A stretch of DNA of 64,000 nucleotides from Archangium primigenium. GTDB taxonomy: Bacteria > Myxococcota > Myxococcia > Myxococcales > Myxococcaceae. A program made the position numbers and the translations under genes. The stretch spans positions 5,828,001-5,892,000 of the forward strand of contig NZ_JADWYI010000001.1 in NCBI RefSeq assembly GCF_016904885.1. Reading direction: 5' to 3'. Below the pieces are notes generated by a model. The model ran no database searches and was not told the DNA's origin. It saw only the letters and a program-made list of their open reading frames with translations. Of the stretch, positions 35,435 to 43,564 are shown piece after piece; position 1 is the stretch's first letter; every line of letters starts with the position of its first letter.

Positions 35435-36213
35435 AGACCTCGTGGGCTGGCCGGGTGGTGCCGCCCGTGGCCGCGCTCGTGCTCGTGCTGGGGCTCTGGG
35501 AGGGGCTCACGCGGGGGCTCGGCATCGAGCCGTGGCTCTTGCCGCCGCCCTCCGCCATCGCCGCCGTGGGCCTGCGGGAGCTGCCCACGCTCTGGAGCGC
35601 CACGCTCGTCACCGGCACGGCCGCGCTCTTGGGCTTCCTGCTGAGCGCCGTCGTCGGCGTGCTCATCGCCATCCTCCTGGGCTCCTCGCGGCTCTTGGAG
35701 CGGGCGCTCTACCCCTACACGCTCGTGCTGCAGACGGTGCCCATCGTGGCCATCGCGCCCCTGCTGGTGCTGTGGTTCGGACCGGGCCTGCGCGCCGTGG
35801 CGGTGTCCTCCTTCATCGTCTCGCTCTTTCCCGTCATCACCAACACGCTCACCGGCCTGCGCTCGGTGGAGCCGGCGCTGCGCGACCTGTTCCGCCTCTA
35901 TGGCGCGCGGCGGCTGGCCACGCTGTGGAAGCTGGAGCTGCCGGCCGCGCTGCCCCAGCTCTTCACCGGGCTCAAGGTGGCCTCGGGGCTGGCGGTCATC
36001 GGCGCCATCGTGGGCGAGTTCGTCGCGGGCTTCTCCGAGGACGCCGCGGGCCTGGGCATCCTCGTCTTGACGGCCTACCGGCACCTGCGCACGGATCTGC
36101 TGTTCGCCGCCGTGCTGGCCGCCTCGGTGCTGGGGCTGGGCCTGTTCGGCGCGGTGTCCCTGAGCGGCTGGCGGCTGCTGCGGCGCTGGCACCCCTCGGC
36201 CTCGGGCGGGTGA
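35431..36213 (+). CDS. ABC transporter permease (NitT/TauT type)
   Basis: 260 residues with six predicted transmembrane helices (first: VVPPVAALVLVLGLWEGL). The EAA cytoplasmic loop is clear: LYGARRLATLWKLELPAALP, where the Gly and LP contacts the ATPase. The segment PIVAIAPLLVLWFGPGLRAV is characteristic of BPD_transp_1 proteins importing nitrate, sulfonates or pyrimidine thiamine precursors. Start at ATG 35431, overlapping the ATPase stop. The substrate-binding lipoprotein follows 41 bp later. Confidence 0.94.
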   Translation: MKTSWAGRVVPPVAALVLVLGLWEGLTRGLGIEPWLLPPPSAIAAVGLRELPTLWSATLVTGTAALLGFLLSAVVGVLIAILLGSSRLLERALYPYTLVLQTVPIVAIAPLLVLWFGPGLRAVAVSSFIVSLFPVITNTLTGLRSVEPALRDLFRLYGARRLATLWKLELPAALPQLFTGLKVASGLAVIGAIVGEFVAGFSEDAAGLGILVLTAYRHLRTDLLFAAVLAASVLGLGLFGAVSLSGWRLLRRWHPSASGG

Positions 36214-36254
36214 CGCGCCCCCTTCTTCTCGAAGTCCTCTTGGAGGCGTTCCAC

Positions 36255-37274
36255 ATGCGGAGACGACGTTTCGTTGGAGTCCTGGGCGGGCTGGCCCTGC
36301 TGGCGTTGGGGAGCGCGTGCTCCCGGTCCAAGGACAGCGCGCCCAAGGAGGGCACGCCCAAGACGGAGGCCCCGGCGGACGCCGCGGCCGCGGTGAAGCT
36401 CGTGCCCGTCAAGCTCGCGCTCAACTGGGTGCCCGAGCCCGAGTTCGGTGGCTTCTACGCCGCGAGGGAGCAGGGCTTCTTCAAGCGCGCGGGCCTGGAC
36501 GTGACCATCCAGGGCGGCGGCTCGGGCGTGCCGGTGATGCAGATGGTGGCCACGGGCCAGGTGGACTTCGGCATCGCCGGCGCGGACGAGATGCTCACCG
36601 CCCGGGCGCGGGGCCTGGACGTGGTCGCGCTGTTCAGCGTGTACCAGACCTCGCCGCAGGGCCTGATGGCGCACGCCTCGCGGGGCGCCAAGAACATCCA
36701 GGAGCTGCTGTCCTCGGGCACGGTGGCGCTCGAGCCCGGCATCCCCTACGCCGCCTTCCTCAAGAAGAAGTACGGCTTCGACAAGGTGAAGGTGGTGCCC
36801 TACGACGGCGGCGTGGCGCGCTTCGTGGCGGACAAGAACTTCGCCCAGCAGTGCTTCATCACCGCCGAGCCCCTGGCCGCGCGGCGCCAGGGCGCGGACC
36901 CCGCCGTGTTCCTCGTGGCCGACGAGGGCTTCAACCCCTACACCGCCGTGGTCATCACCCGGGGCGCGCTGCTCAAGGAGCAGCCCGGGCGGGTGAAGGA
37001 CTTCGTGGCGGCGGTGCGCGAGGGCTGGCGCGTGTACCTGGAGGATCCGGCGGCCACCAACGCGGTGATGGGCAAGCTCAACACCAGCATGGACGCGGAG
37101 ACCTTCGCCGGCGCCTCCGAGGCCCAGAAGCCTCTCATCGAGACCGAGGAGACGCGCGCCAAGGGCCTGGGCACCATGAGCCGTGAGCGGTGGGCGACCC
37201 TGGGCCAGCAACTCGTGGACCTGGGCCTCATCGACAAGGTGCCCCCGGTGGACGACTTCGTCCGGCCGCAATGA
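36255..37274 (+). CDS. NMT1/THI5-like ABC substrate-binding lipoprotein
   Basis: 339 residues. Signal peptide MRRRRFVGVLGGLALLALGS with lipobox Cys near 21 (GSAC), then a Lys/Ala-rich linker. Mature: LALNWVPEPEFGGFYAAREQ and GFFKRAGLDVTIQGGGSGVP, with VDFGIAGADEMLTARARGLD, match the NMT1/THI5 group, which binds N-formyl-aminomethyl-pyrimidines, nitrate or sulfonates. Without a TPP riboswitch or thi genes nearby the ligand stays open. The binding protein acts with the permease and ATPase immediately upstream. A 14-bp palindrome overlaps the last base of its stop codon. Confidence 0.91.
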   Translation: MRRRRFVGVLGGLALLALGSACSRSKDSAPKEGTPKTEAPADAAAAVKLVPVKLALNWVPEPEFGGFYAAREQGFFKRAGLDVTIQGGGSGVPVMQMVATGQVDFGIAGADEMLTARARGLDVVALFSVYQTSPQGLMAHASRGAKNIQELLSSGTVALEPGIPYAAFLKKKYGFDKVKVVPYDGGVARFVADKNFAQQCFITAEPLAARRQGADPAVFLVADEGFNPYTAVVITRGALLKEQPGRVKDFVAAVREGWRVYLEDPAATNAVMGKLNTSMDAETFAGASEAQKPLIETEETRAKGLGTMSRERWATLGQQLVDLGLIDKVPPVDDFVRPQ

Positions 37275-37318
37275 CAGACATGTCTGTGATTGAGGCATCC
37301 ATGCCCATTCACAGACAT
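37274..37318. repeat. Palindrome and second inverted half-site after the ABC operon
   Basis: ACAGACATGTCTGT (37274-37287) is a perfect palindrome. The stretch ATGTCTGTGA (37280-37289) is repeated inverted as TCACAGACAT at 37309-37318, 19 bases further. Three copies of the AGACAT-type half-site could be a regulator operator or form a hairpin that ends the ABC transcript; there is no T-run. Confidence 0.55.
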
Positions 37319-37410
37319 CCAAACCCAAACATCATCCGACATCGAGCGTCTATGTATGCGCGACTCCGATGCAATGACATATTTGGAGTCGTCCAGCCAG
37401 GATAAGGCTC

Positions 37411-37538
37411 TTCCCTAGACGGTCTAGGGAAAGGGCGCGGGTTTGTTGACGCGGCCTCCTCCTCTTCCCTAGACGCACCAGGGAAAAACACGGGGCTCCG
37501 ACGAGGCCCTATGTCCTTCCCCCTAGACGCGCGAGGGG
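37411..37538. repeat. Three palindromic CCCTAGACG elements spaced exactly 54 bp apart
   Basis: CCCTAGACG starts at 37413, 37467 and 37521. The first element, TTCCCTAGACGGTCTAGGGAA, is cut here after 20 bases as TTCCCTAGACGGTCTAGGGA plus A, a perfect 10-bp inverted repeat around one base; the second (TTCCCT...AGGGAA) and third (CCCC...GGGG) are degenerate. The intervening 33 bases are only weakly alike. The array sits just before a decayed gene. I see no gene in 37275-37561. Confidence 0.7.
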
Positions 37539-37561
37539 ACTCGGAGGCACGGCTCGTGAGC

Positions 37562-38110
37562 ATGTCCGTTCGGAAGGGTGTCGTGCTTTGGGTATGGGCC
37601 CTGGCCGCCTGCGCGCAGGGCAACGGAGCGTCACCGTCGCCTGATGCCGGGACGACCCCCGAGGGCCGCTTCCGACCGCCGTCTGCATCCGCCAATGAGT
37701 CCGAGTGGGGCGTGCAGTTCGGGACGGCGAAGAGCGAGGAGTTCCTGGACGTTGCCCTCGACGCGCGAGGCCAGCTCTACCTGGCGGGGTACGAGAACGG
37801 CGACGTCGGAGTGGAGAACGTCGATCCCTCGGGAGACGTGCGAGGCGTGTTGTGGCGCGTCGACCCCGCGAACGCCCATGGGGTCTCCTTCCAGTACCAG
37901 GCCAGGACGCTAGACCTCGTTCCATCCCGTGACGGGCGAGCTCTACTTCATGGGCCGCACCACGGGCCCTGCCCGGGCACGGGCGACATCTACGTCACGG
38001 GCAACAACAGTGGGGCTCTTCGCGAGGCGCGTTCGTGCGCGGGCTCGACAACGCCACGGGGACGCTCCGCGCGTGACGCCTTCCTCATCGCCCTCCCCCC
38101 GCGGCCGTGA
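37562..38110 (+). pseudogene. Decayed lipoprotein gene with propeller-type (SBBP/Delta-60) repeats
   Basis: It begins MSVRKGVVLWVWALAAC, a lipoprotein signal peptide, and continues WGVQFGTAKSEEFLDVALDA and LYLAGYENGDVGVEN, a repeat unit of bacterial propeller proteins. Protein-like text then switches frame at least three times: VTGELYFMGRTTG, then GTGDIYVTGNNSG, then RGAFVRGLDNATGTLR, then DAFLIALPPRP and stop. Each piece continues the same repeat type. The gene is therefore broken by several small indels and probably shortened. It is convergent with tesB. Confidence 0.75.
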
Positions 38111-38123
38111 GTGGGACGGGTCC

Positions 38124-38999
38124 TCAGGTCACGGGCGGCGGCGTGCGCAGCCGCACGAGCCCTTCCTGGGCCACGGAGGCCACCAGGCGGCCCTCGCGCG
38201 TGAAGACGTGCCCATAGGACAGGGCGCGCGCGTTGCCCGCCCAGGGGCTCACCATGGAGTACAGGAGCCAGTCATTCACGCGCAGGTCGCCGTGGAACCA
38301 CAGCGAGTGGTCCAGGCTCGCCATCTGCATGTGCGGCTGCAGGTAGCTGGCACCGTGCGGCTGCAGCGCGGTGGTGATGAGGTTGAAGTCCGAGGCGTAG
38401 GCCAGCATGTACTTGTGGACCTGCGGATCCTCGGGCAGCGGCCCCGCGGCCCGGAACCACACGTGGCGGATGGGCTCGCCCGGCTGGGGGTTGAAAGGGT
38501 CCACGTGCGTGACGGGCCGCAGCTCGAGGGGCTTCTCGCACAGGAACTTGTCGCGGATGCGCTCGGGGATCAGGTCCGCGTTGCGGCGCAGCAGCTCCAC
38601 GTCCGTGGGCAGCCCCTCCGGCCCGGGCACCTGTGGCATCTTCGCTTGGTGCTCGAAGCCCGGCTCCTCGCCCTGGAAGGACGCCATCAGGGTGAAGATG
38701 GGCTCTCCCTTCTGGATGGCGAGCACCCGCCGGGTGGTGAAGCTGCCTCCGTCCCGCACCCGGTCCACGGTGTAGACGACGGGCAGGCCCGCATCGCCGG
38801 GACGCAGGAAGTACCCGTGGATGGAGTGCACGTGACGCCGGGGGTCCACGGTCTGGCTCGCCGCCGACAGCGACTGGCCCAGCACCTGCCCGCCAAAGAG
38901 CTGCCGGAACCCGAGATCCTGGCTCCGTCCCCGGAACAGGTTCTCCTCGATGGGCTCCAGCTTCAAGAGCGCCAGCAGATCCTCCAGAACACGACTCAT
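38124..38999 (-). CDS. tesB: Acyl-CoA thioesterase II (TesB)
   Basis: 291 residues from ATG 38999 (MSRVLEDLLALLKLEPIEEN). It has the double hot-dog fold of TesB: FGGQVLGQSLSAASQTVDP, VHSIHGYFLRPGDAGLPVVY and GGSFTTRRVLAIQKGEPIFT in the first half, and the second-half blocks MLAYASDFNLITTALQPHG (catalytic Asp) and MASLDHSLWFHGDLRVNDW. The enzyme hydrolyses medium and long acyl-CoAs in the cytosol. A longer start 27 bp upstream lacks support. It is the only fatty-acid gene here and appears monocistronic. Confidence 0.95.
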   Translation of the reverse strand: MSRVLEDLLALLKLEPIEENLFRGRSQDLGFRQLFGGQVLGQSLSAASQTVDPRRHVHSIHGYFLRPGDAGLPVVYTVDRVRDGGSFTTRRVLAIQKGEPIFTLMASFQGEEPGFEHQAKMPQVPGPEGLPTDVELLRRNADLIPERIRDKFLCEKPLELRPVTHVDPFNPQPGEPIRHVWFRAAGPLPEDPQVHKYMLAYASDFNLITTALQPHGASYLQPHMQMASLDHSLWFHGDLRVNDWLLYSMVSPWAGNARALSYGHVFTREGRLVASVAQEGLVRLRTPPPVT

Positions 39000-39105
39000 G
39001 ACGACCTCTCCCAGATGATGACGCACCGCTCCATACCCGAGCGAGGGGGGATCCGCATCCTGGAAGAGCGGGCCGGCGGAATCCCTCCCCCGCCGGCCCG
39101 GGGGC

Positions 39106-39735
39106 TCAGCGCTGCTTGAAGAGCACCGTGTCCACGGCCGGGCACTGCACGGTCATGGGCTGGAACTTGTCCATGGGCCGGCCCACCTGCGACAGGTCCG
39201 GCGCCACGTCGATCAACTCCCCGCGGAAGGCGATGCGGTACGTGCCGGGCTTGCTCAAGTCATAGGCCTTGCTCAGGTCCACCGTGGCGTCCACCGAGCC
39301 GCCCGGCGAGAGCATGACGTAGTTCTCCGCCGTGGGGGCGGCGCGCTTCACCATGGGCCCCTGGTAGGGCACCTCGGCGCCGTCCCGGGTGATCTCGAAG
39401 TCCCTGCCCTTCATGCCCTCGAGCGGCGTGCGCCAGTTGAGCACGAACGCCGGGCCCTTCATGGGGTTGGACAGCGTGAAGCGCAGCTCCACCGGCCCCC
39501 CCAGGGGCAGGTTCGGCGCCACGCTGATGGCGCACTCCAGGGTCGTCTTCACCACGGCGGGCTCCTCCGGGGGCGTCGGCGCGGCGGGCGCCGGCGCGGC
39601 CTGTTCCACGGGCTGTTGCGTGGCCTTCGGCTCGGTCGCCCGCACCTCGGGCTCCTGGCGCTTGCAGCCCCCCGTGGCCGACACCAGCAGCCCCAGGGCG
39701 ATCCAACCAGCACATCCACGAGTCATCGGGCGCAT
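39106..39735 (-). CDS. Lipoprotein resembling the N-terminal domain of the adjacent M35 protease
   Basis: 209 residues from ATG 39735 (AGAGGG lies just before). Signal peptide with lipobox SATGGC (Cys near 24), Pro/Ala/Glu-rich linker to about 55. The body, VELRFTLSNPMKGPAFVLNW, FEITRDGAEVPYQGPMVKRA, and AYDLSKPGTYRIAFRGELID, matches block by block residues about 60-160 of the protease encoded upstream (LLKWYVPGSGSVPAGLFEVT, GPHVKRVAPRPEDFITLAAG). It lacks any HExxH motif, so it is the immunoglobulin-like pro-domain alone. It could be an inhibitor, chaperone or decoy for the protease; that is inference. Confidence 0.82.
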   Translation of the reverse strand: MRPMTRGCAGWIALGLLVSATGGCKRQEPEVRATEPKATQQPVEQAAPAPAAPTPPEEPAVVKTTLECAISVAPNLPLGGPVELRFTLSNPMKGPAFVLNWRTPLEGMKGRDFEITRDGAEVPYQGPMVKRAAPTAENYVMLSPGGSVDATVDLSKAYDLSKPGTYRIAFRGELIDVAPDLSQVGRPMDKFQPMTVQCPAVDTVLFKQR

Positions 39736-39748
39736 GTTCCCTCTTGGG

Positions 39749-39780
39749 AAAAAGAAAAACGGGAGCGTCGCCGCTCCCGT
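39749..39780 (-). terminator. Strong Rho-independent terminator after the M35 protease
   Basis: On the minus strand ACGGGAGCG, a 4-base loop and CGCTCCCGT make a perfect 9-bp stem followed by TTTTTCTTTTT. It lies 37 bp after the protease stop and only 14 bp before the start codon of the pro-domain lipoprotein, so most protease transcripts should end before that gene. Confidence 0.88.
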
Positions 39781-39816
39781 TCGTCCCAGCAACTACTTTG
39801 GCGCGAGCGCCCCGGA

Positions 39817-40917
39817 TCACAGCTTGGGGTTGTTCTCCGCGATGTACTCGTGGTTGTCCGCGTTATCCAGCGCCTTGGTGGGGCTGCTCTTGGCCAGGCT
39901 CTTGGCCGAGGTCTGGCCGTAGGCGTGGTCGTCCGTGGCCGCCACGATGTTGAAGTGGCTCATCTCGTGCACCAGCGTGCCCGCGCGCGAGTCCGTGCCC
40001 GTGTTGCCCGCGCTCCAGAAGGCGCCGCACACGTAGATCTTGTAGGGCGAGGCCGGGTACACGTAGGCGTAGGTGCCCGAGTCCGTGCAGCTGCAGTCCA
40101 CGCGCACCGCCGCCGAGGCGAAGGCGTTCTTGATGGCCGTGAAGTGGTTGCGCGCGGTGGTCAGGTTGGTGCTCGAGTACGCGCCGAACCAGGTGGTGTA
40201 GCGCGTGGCGCCCGAGGAGATGCCGTTGAGGAAGCTCGAGGTCTCGTTCGCGTACGTCTGGGCCGAGGCGAACGCCGTGGAGATCTGCGAGGCGCGGGTG
40301 CTCGAGCAGTTGCTCTCCGACGTGAGCCCCTGGGCGGACACGCCCTGGGCCTGGAGCTCGGGCTGACGGCCGGCGCGGCCCTCGATGAACAGGCTCACCA
40401 CGTTGGAGTCCAGCGCCGCGGTGCGCGTGAGCACCACGTTGTGCTGGTTGATCGTCTGCGCGGCGAAGCGGATGGCGTACGTGCCGCTCTGGCGCAGGTC
40501 ATACATGTCCGACAGGGACGTGGTGCGCGACAGGCTCTCGCCCGCGGCCAGGGTGATGAAGTCCTCGGGGCGCGGCGCCACGCGCTTGACGTGGGGGCCC
40601 ACGAAGTCGACCTCCTCGCCATCGCGCGTCACCTCGAAGAGGCCCGCCGGCACGCTGCCGCTGCCCGGCACGTACCACTTGAGCAGCTGCACGGGCTGCG
40701 AGGACAGGTTGGTGTAGGTCACCGTGACGACGGCGTCCTGGGTCGCGCTCAGCGAGCCGCTCGCCACGGACAGGCTCACGGCGATGTCACCCACGGCCTG
40801 TTCGGTGAGCTGCTGCGAGGCGTCTTCCCCCTCCATGGGCGCGCCGCACGCACCCAACAGGGACACTCCAACGATTCCCCCGACCAGCCACTTGAAACCG
40901 CGAACGTTCTGGCTCAC
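39817..40917 (-). CDS. Secreted M35-family (deuterolysin/peptidyl-Lys type) metalloprotease
   Basis: 366 residues from GTG 40917. Signal peptide with lipobox LLGAC (Cys near 24). Residues 40-165 are a beta-sandwich pro-domain shared with the downstream lipoprotein gene. The catalytic domain (about 200-366) has the zinc motif HEMSH (317-321) and the aspzincin signature ATDDHAYG (Asp330 as third ligand), which defines M35. Paired Cys (SNCSST, DCSCTDS, IYVCGAF) suggest disulphides. It probably digests prey proteins outside the cell. A stable hairpin lies in its leader (40939-40967). Confidence 0.93.
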   Translation of the reverse strand: MSQNVRGFKWLVGGIVGVSLLGACGAPMEGEDASQQLTEQAVGDIAVSLSVASGSLSATQDAVVTVTYTNLSSQPVQLLKWYVPGSGSVPAGLFEVTRDGEEVDFVGPHVKRVAPRPEDFITLAAGESLSRTTSLSDMYDLRQSGTYAIRFAAQTINQHNVVLTRTAALDSNVVSLFIEGRAGRQPELQAQGVSAQGLTSESNCSSTRASQISTAFASAQTYANETSSFLNGISSGATRYTTWFGAYSSTNLTTARNHFTAIKNAFASAAVRVDCSCTDSGTYAYVYPASPYKIYVCGAFWSAGNTGTDSRAGTLVHEMSHFNIVAATDDHAYGQTSAKSLAKSSPTKALDNADNHEYIAENNPKL

Positions 40918-40938
40918 GCGAGTGACGACCTTTCTGGA

Positions 40939-40999
40939 TTCACCGGTAGCTTGGCTACCCCGGTGAACACAGTCTTACACGACAGGAGGGCAACCCTCC
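40939..40999 (-). promoter_or_regulatory. Two leader hairpins before the M35 protease
   Basis: Nearest the start codon (22 bp away), TTCACC-GG-GGTAGC, loop CAA, GCTACC-GGTGAA forms a 12-bp stem with a two-base bulge (40939-40967). Further up, GGAGGG-TTG-CCCTCC forms a perfect 6-bp stem (40985-40999). The upstream sequence then becomes AT-rich (poly-T on this strand), a likely promoter region. The second hairpin could hide or expose a GGAGGG sequence. Function is inferred. Confidence 0.5.
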
Positions 41000-41147
41000 A
41001 GGCTCGGTTTCTCAAAAAAACATTTTGTAACGAAGGTACTTGTTTGAATTGAAACCAATTGGACCGGGTGTCCTCTTTCCTCACCACCGCCCCGTCCTCG
41101 TGGGATGCTCGTGAACTCTTGTGACCTTGAAGGAGTTCACCCTGCGC

Positions 41148-42533
41148 GTGCGTGCCTTCACCCTCCTCTTGCTGCCCCTCCTCGCCCTCACCGCCGAGGC
41201 CCGGCCCAAGCCCAAGGCGTCCGCGCCGGCGGCGGACACCCCCGTCGTGCTGCGCGGCGCGCGGCTCATCGACGGCGCGGGAGGCGAGCCCCTCGCGGAC
41301 GCGGTCGTCGTCATCCGGGACGGCGTGATCGTCGCGGTGGGGCCGGCCGCGTCCACGCCCGTGCCGGACAACGCGCGCACCGTCGACTACACCGGCAAGA
41401 CGCTCATCCCCGGGCTCATCTCCAATCACTCGCATGTGGGCCGGGTCAACGGCGTCAAGGTGGAGCCCGGCAATTACAACCGCGCCAACATCCAGCGGCA
41501 GCTGCGCCAGTACGAGGCCTATGGCGTGACCACGGTGATGTCCCTGGGCATGAACCGGCCCCTGTTGCAGCAGCTGCGCGAGCAGCAGCATGGCGAGCGC
41601 GCCACGGGCGCCGACCTGTTCGGCGCGGATCAAGGCATCGGCGTGCCCCAGGGCGCGCCCCCCACGGACGGCATGCCCGCGGGCGAGGATCAGCTCTACC
41701 GCCCCGACACGCCCGACAAGGCGCGCCAGGCCGTGCGCGAGATGGCTTCCCACAAGGCGGACCTGGTGAAGCTGTGGCTGGATGACTTCGAGGGCTCGCT
41801 GGCCGTGAAGATGAAGCCAGACATCTACGAGGCGGTGATCGACGAGGCGCACAAGAAGGGCCTGCGCGTGGCCGCGCACATCCATGATCTCGAGGACGCC
41901 AAGGCGGTGGTGCGCGCGGGCGTGGACATCGTGGCCCACGGCGTGCGGGATCAACTGGTCGACGCCGACTTCCTCCAGCTCATGAAGGAGCGCCGGGTCT
42001 GGTACGTGCCCACCGTGGCGCTGGACGAGGCCACCTTCATCTACGCCGACGCCCCGGCGTGGATGGGCGAGCCCTTCTTCCAGAACGCGCTCCAGCCCGC
42101 GCTCAAGGCGCAGTTCGCCGACGCGGCGTGGGTGAGCAAGACCCTGGCCTCGCCCAAGGCGGAGAGCGCGCGCAAGGCGGTGGAGCTCAACCAGAACAAC
42201 CTCAAGACGCTCTACGACGTGGGGGCGCGCCTGGGCTTCGGCACCGACTCGGGCGCCACTCCCCTGCGCATTCCCGGCGTCGCGGAGCACCGCGAGCTCT
42301 TGCTGATGACGGGCGCGGGGCTGACCCCGCTGCAGGCGCTCACGGTGGCCACCCGGGACGCCGCCGCCCTGCTCGGGCTGGAGGACCGGGGCGTGCTCGC
42401 GCCCGGCAAGCGCGCCGACCTGGTGGTGCTGGACGCGGACCCCACCTCCGACATCTCGGCGACCCAGCAACTGCACGCCGTGTGGCGCCGCGGCAAGCAG
42501 GTCTCCGGCCCCATCACCGCCTTCAAGCCCTGA
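41148..42533 (+). CDS. Secreted amidohydrolase-family protein
   Basis: 461 residues from GTG 41148, which has AAGGAG 12 bases upstream and directly begins a signal peptide (RAFTLLLLPLLALTAEARP). GTG 41121 is an alternative without such a site. The metal-dependent amidohydrolase blocks are present: GKTLIPGLISNHSHVG (here His-x-His as NHSH), AAHIHDLEDAKAVVRAG, DIVAHGVRD and GFGTDSGATPLRIPG, then the end LEDRGVLAPGKRADLVVLDA. The first pair reads NHSH instead of D-x-H-x-H. The family includes imidazolonepropionase- and prolidase-like enzymes; substrate unknown. The ADH gene follows 17 bp later. Confidence 0.88.
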   Translation: MRAFTLLLLPLLALTAEARPKPKASAPAADTPVVLRGARLIDGAGGEPLADAVVVIRDGVIVAVGPAASTPVPDNARTVDYTGKTLIPGLISNHSHVGRVNGVKVEPGNYNRANIQRQLRQYEAYGVTTVMSLGMNRPLLQQLREQQHGERATGADLFGADQGIGVPQGAPPTDGMPAGEDQLYRPDTPDKARQAVREMASHKADLVKLWLDDFEGSLAVKMKPDIYEAVIDEAHKKGLRVAAHIHDLEDAKAVVRAGVDIVAHGVRDQLVDADFLQLMKERRVWYVPTVALDEATFIYADAPAWMGEPFFQNALQPALKAQFADAAWVSKTLASPKAESARKAVELNQNNLKTLYDVGARLGFGTDSGATPLRIPGVAEHRELLLMTGAGLTPLQALTVATRDAAALLGLEDRGVLAPGKRADLVVLDADPTSDISATQQLHAVWRRGKQVSGPITAFKP

Positions 42534-42550
42534 GCCGAGGAGCGCCCACC

Positions 42551-43564
42551 ATGTTCGCCGCGCGCTTCATCCCCGGACAGAAGACGCTGTCCTCGCAGGA
42601 CGTTCCCCGGCCCCAGGCGGGCCCCCGAGACGTGGTGCTGCGCATCCGCGCCGCGGGGGTGTGCCACTCGGACCTGCACGTGCTGGAGAGCGACATCCCC
42701 ATCTCCTCCCACCCCTTCACCATGGGGCACGAGGCGTGTGGCGAGCTGGTGGAGGTGGGCCCGGAGGTGACGGGCGACTTCACGCTCGGGGCGCTCTACG
42801 TCGTCCACGGGCCCAACCCCTGTGGCCAGTGCGAGCTGTGCACCCAGGGGCAGGACAACCTGTGCGGGGCCCCCGGGCGCGACCTGGTGGGCCTGGGCGC
42901 CGACGGAGCCTACGCCGAGTACCTGAAGGTCCCGGCCCGCAGCGTCATCGCGGTGCCCGCGGGCATCGCCCCCGAGGTCGCCGCCATCGCGACCGACGCG
43001 GTCCTCACGCCCTACCACGCCCTGAAGACGCTGGGCGGGGTGAAGCCGGGCACGTCGGTGCTGGTGCTGGGCCTGGGCGGACTGGGCTTGAACGGCGTGC
43101 AGGTCGCGCGCGCGTTGGGGGCCCGCATCGTCGCCAGCGATCTCCGGGCCGAGAACCTCGCCACCGCCGAGCGGCTCGGCGCCCACGAGACGGTCCTGGC
43201 CCCGGAGCTGGAGCAGCGGCTGGCGGGCCGCGCGTTCGACGTCGTGGTGGACTTCGTGGGCGCGGAGGGCACCTTCGCCCCGGCGCAGCGCCTGGTGCGG
43301 CGCGGCGGCACCGTGGTCCTGGTCGGGCTGCACACCTTGCAGCTCGGCCTCTCGTCGGTGGCGCTCATCAACCAGCAGACGCGCGTCCAGGGCGCCTTCT
43401 GGGGCACGCACCAGGAGTTGAAGGAGGTGCTCCAGCTCATCGCGGAGGGCCACCTCCAGCCCCAGGTGGAGACCGGCCGGCTGCGCGACGTGGGCCACTG
43501 GCTGGAGAAGCTCAAGACCGGGCAGGTCCGCTCCCGCGTGGCGCTGCTGCCCGACGCCGACTGA
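42551..43564 (+). CDS. Zinc-dependent alcohol dehydrogenase (MDR superfamily)
   Basis: 337 residues from ATG 42551. Catalytic zinc site: VCHSDLHV and GHEACGELVEVGPEV; structural zinc site CGQCELCTQGQDNLC with four Cys. Rossmann motif VLVLGLGGLGLNGVQVARAL near residue 175, with SDLRAENL, an Asp that favours NAD+. It oxidises alcohols or reduces aldehydes in the cytosol. Same strand as the amidohydrolase 17 bp upstream and probably co-transcribed. Substrate not readable. Confidence 0.93.
   Translation: MFAARFIPGQKTLSSQDVPRPQAGPRDVVLRIRAAGVCHSDLHVLESDIPISSHPFTMGHEACGELVEVGPEVTGDFTLGALYVVHGPNPCGQCELCTQGQDNLCGAPGRDLVGLGADGAYAEYLKVPARSVIAVPAGIAPEVAAIATDAVLTPYHALKTLGGVKPGTSVLVLGLGGLGLNGVQVARALGARIVASDLRAENLATAERLGAHETVLAPELEQRLAGRAFDVVVDFVGAEGTFAPAQRLVRRGGTVVLVGLHTLQLGLSSVALINQQTRVQGAFWGTHQELKEVLQLIAEGHLQPQVETGRLRDVGHWLEKLKTGQVRSRVALLPDAD

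Noticed and set aside
37411-37538. CRISPR array
   Set aside because: Only three units, the repeats are short and degenerate, the 54-bp period is outside the usual range for its repeat length, and no cas genes are nearby.
40918-41060. Cyclic-di-GMP (GEMM-I) riboswitch before the M35 protease
   Set aside because: The GGTAGC...GCTACC stem recalls the last GEMM stem, but the conserved GCAAA and ACGCAAAGCC elements and the GAAA loop are missing.
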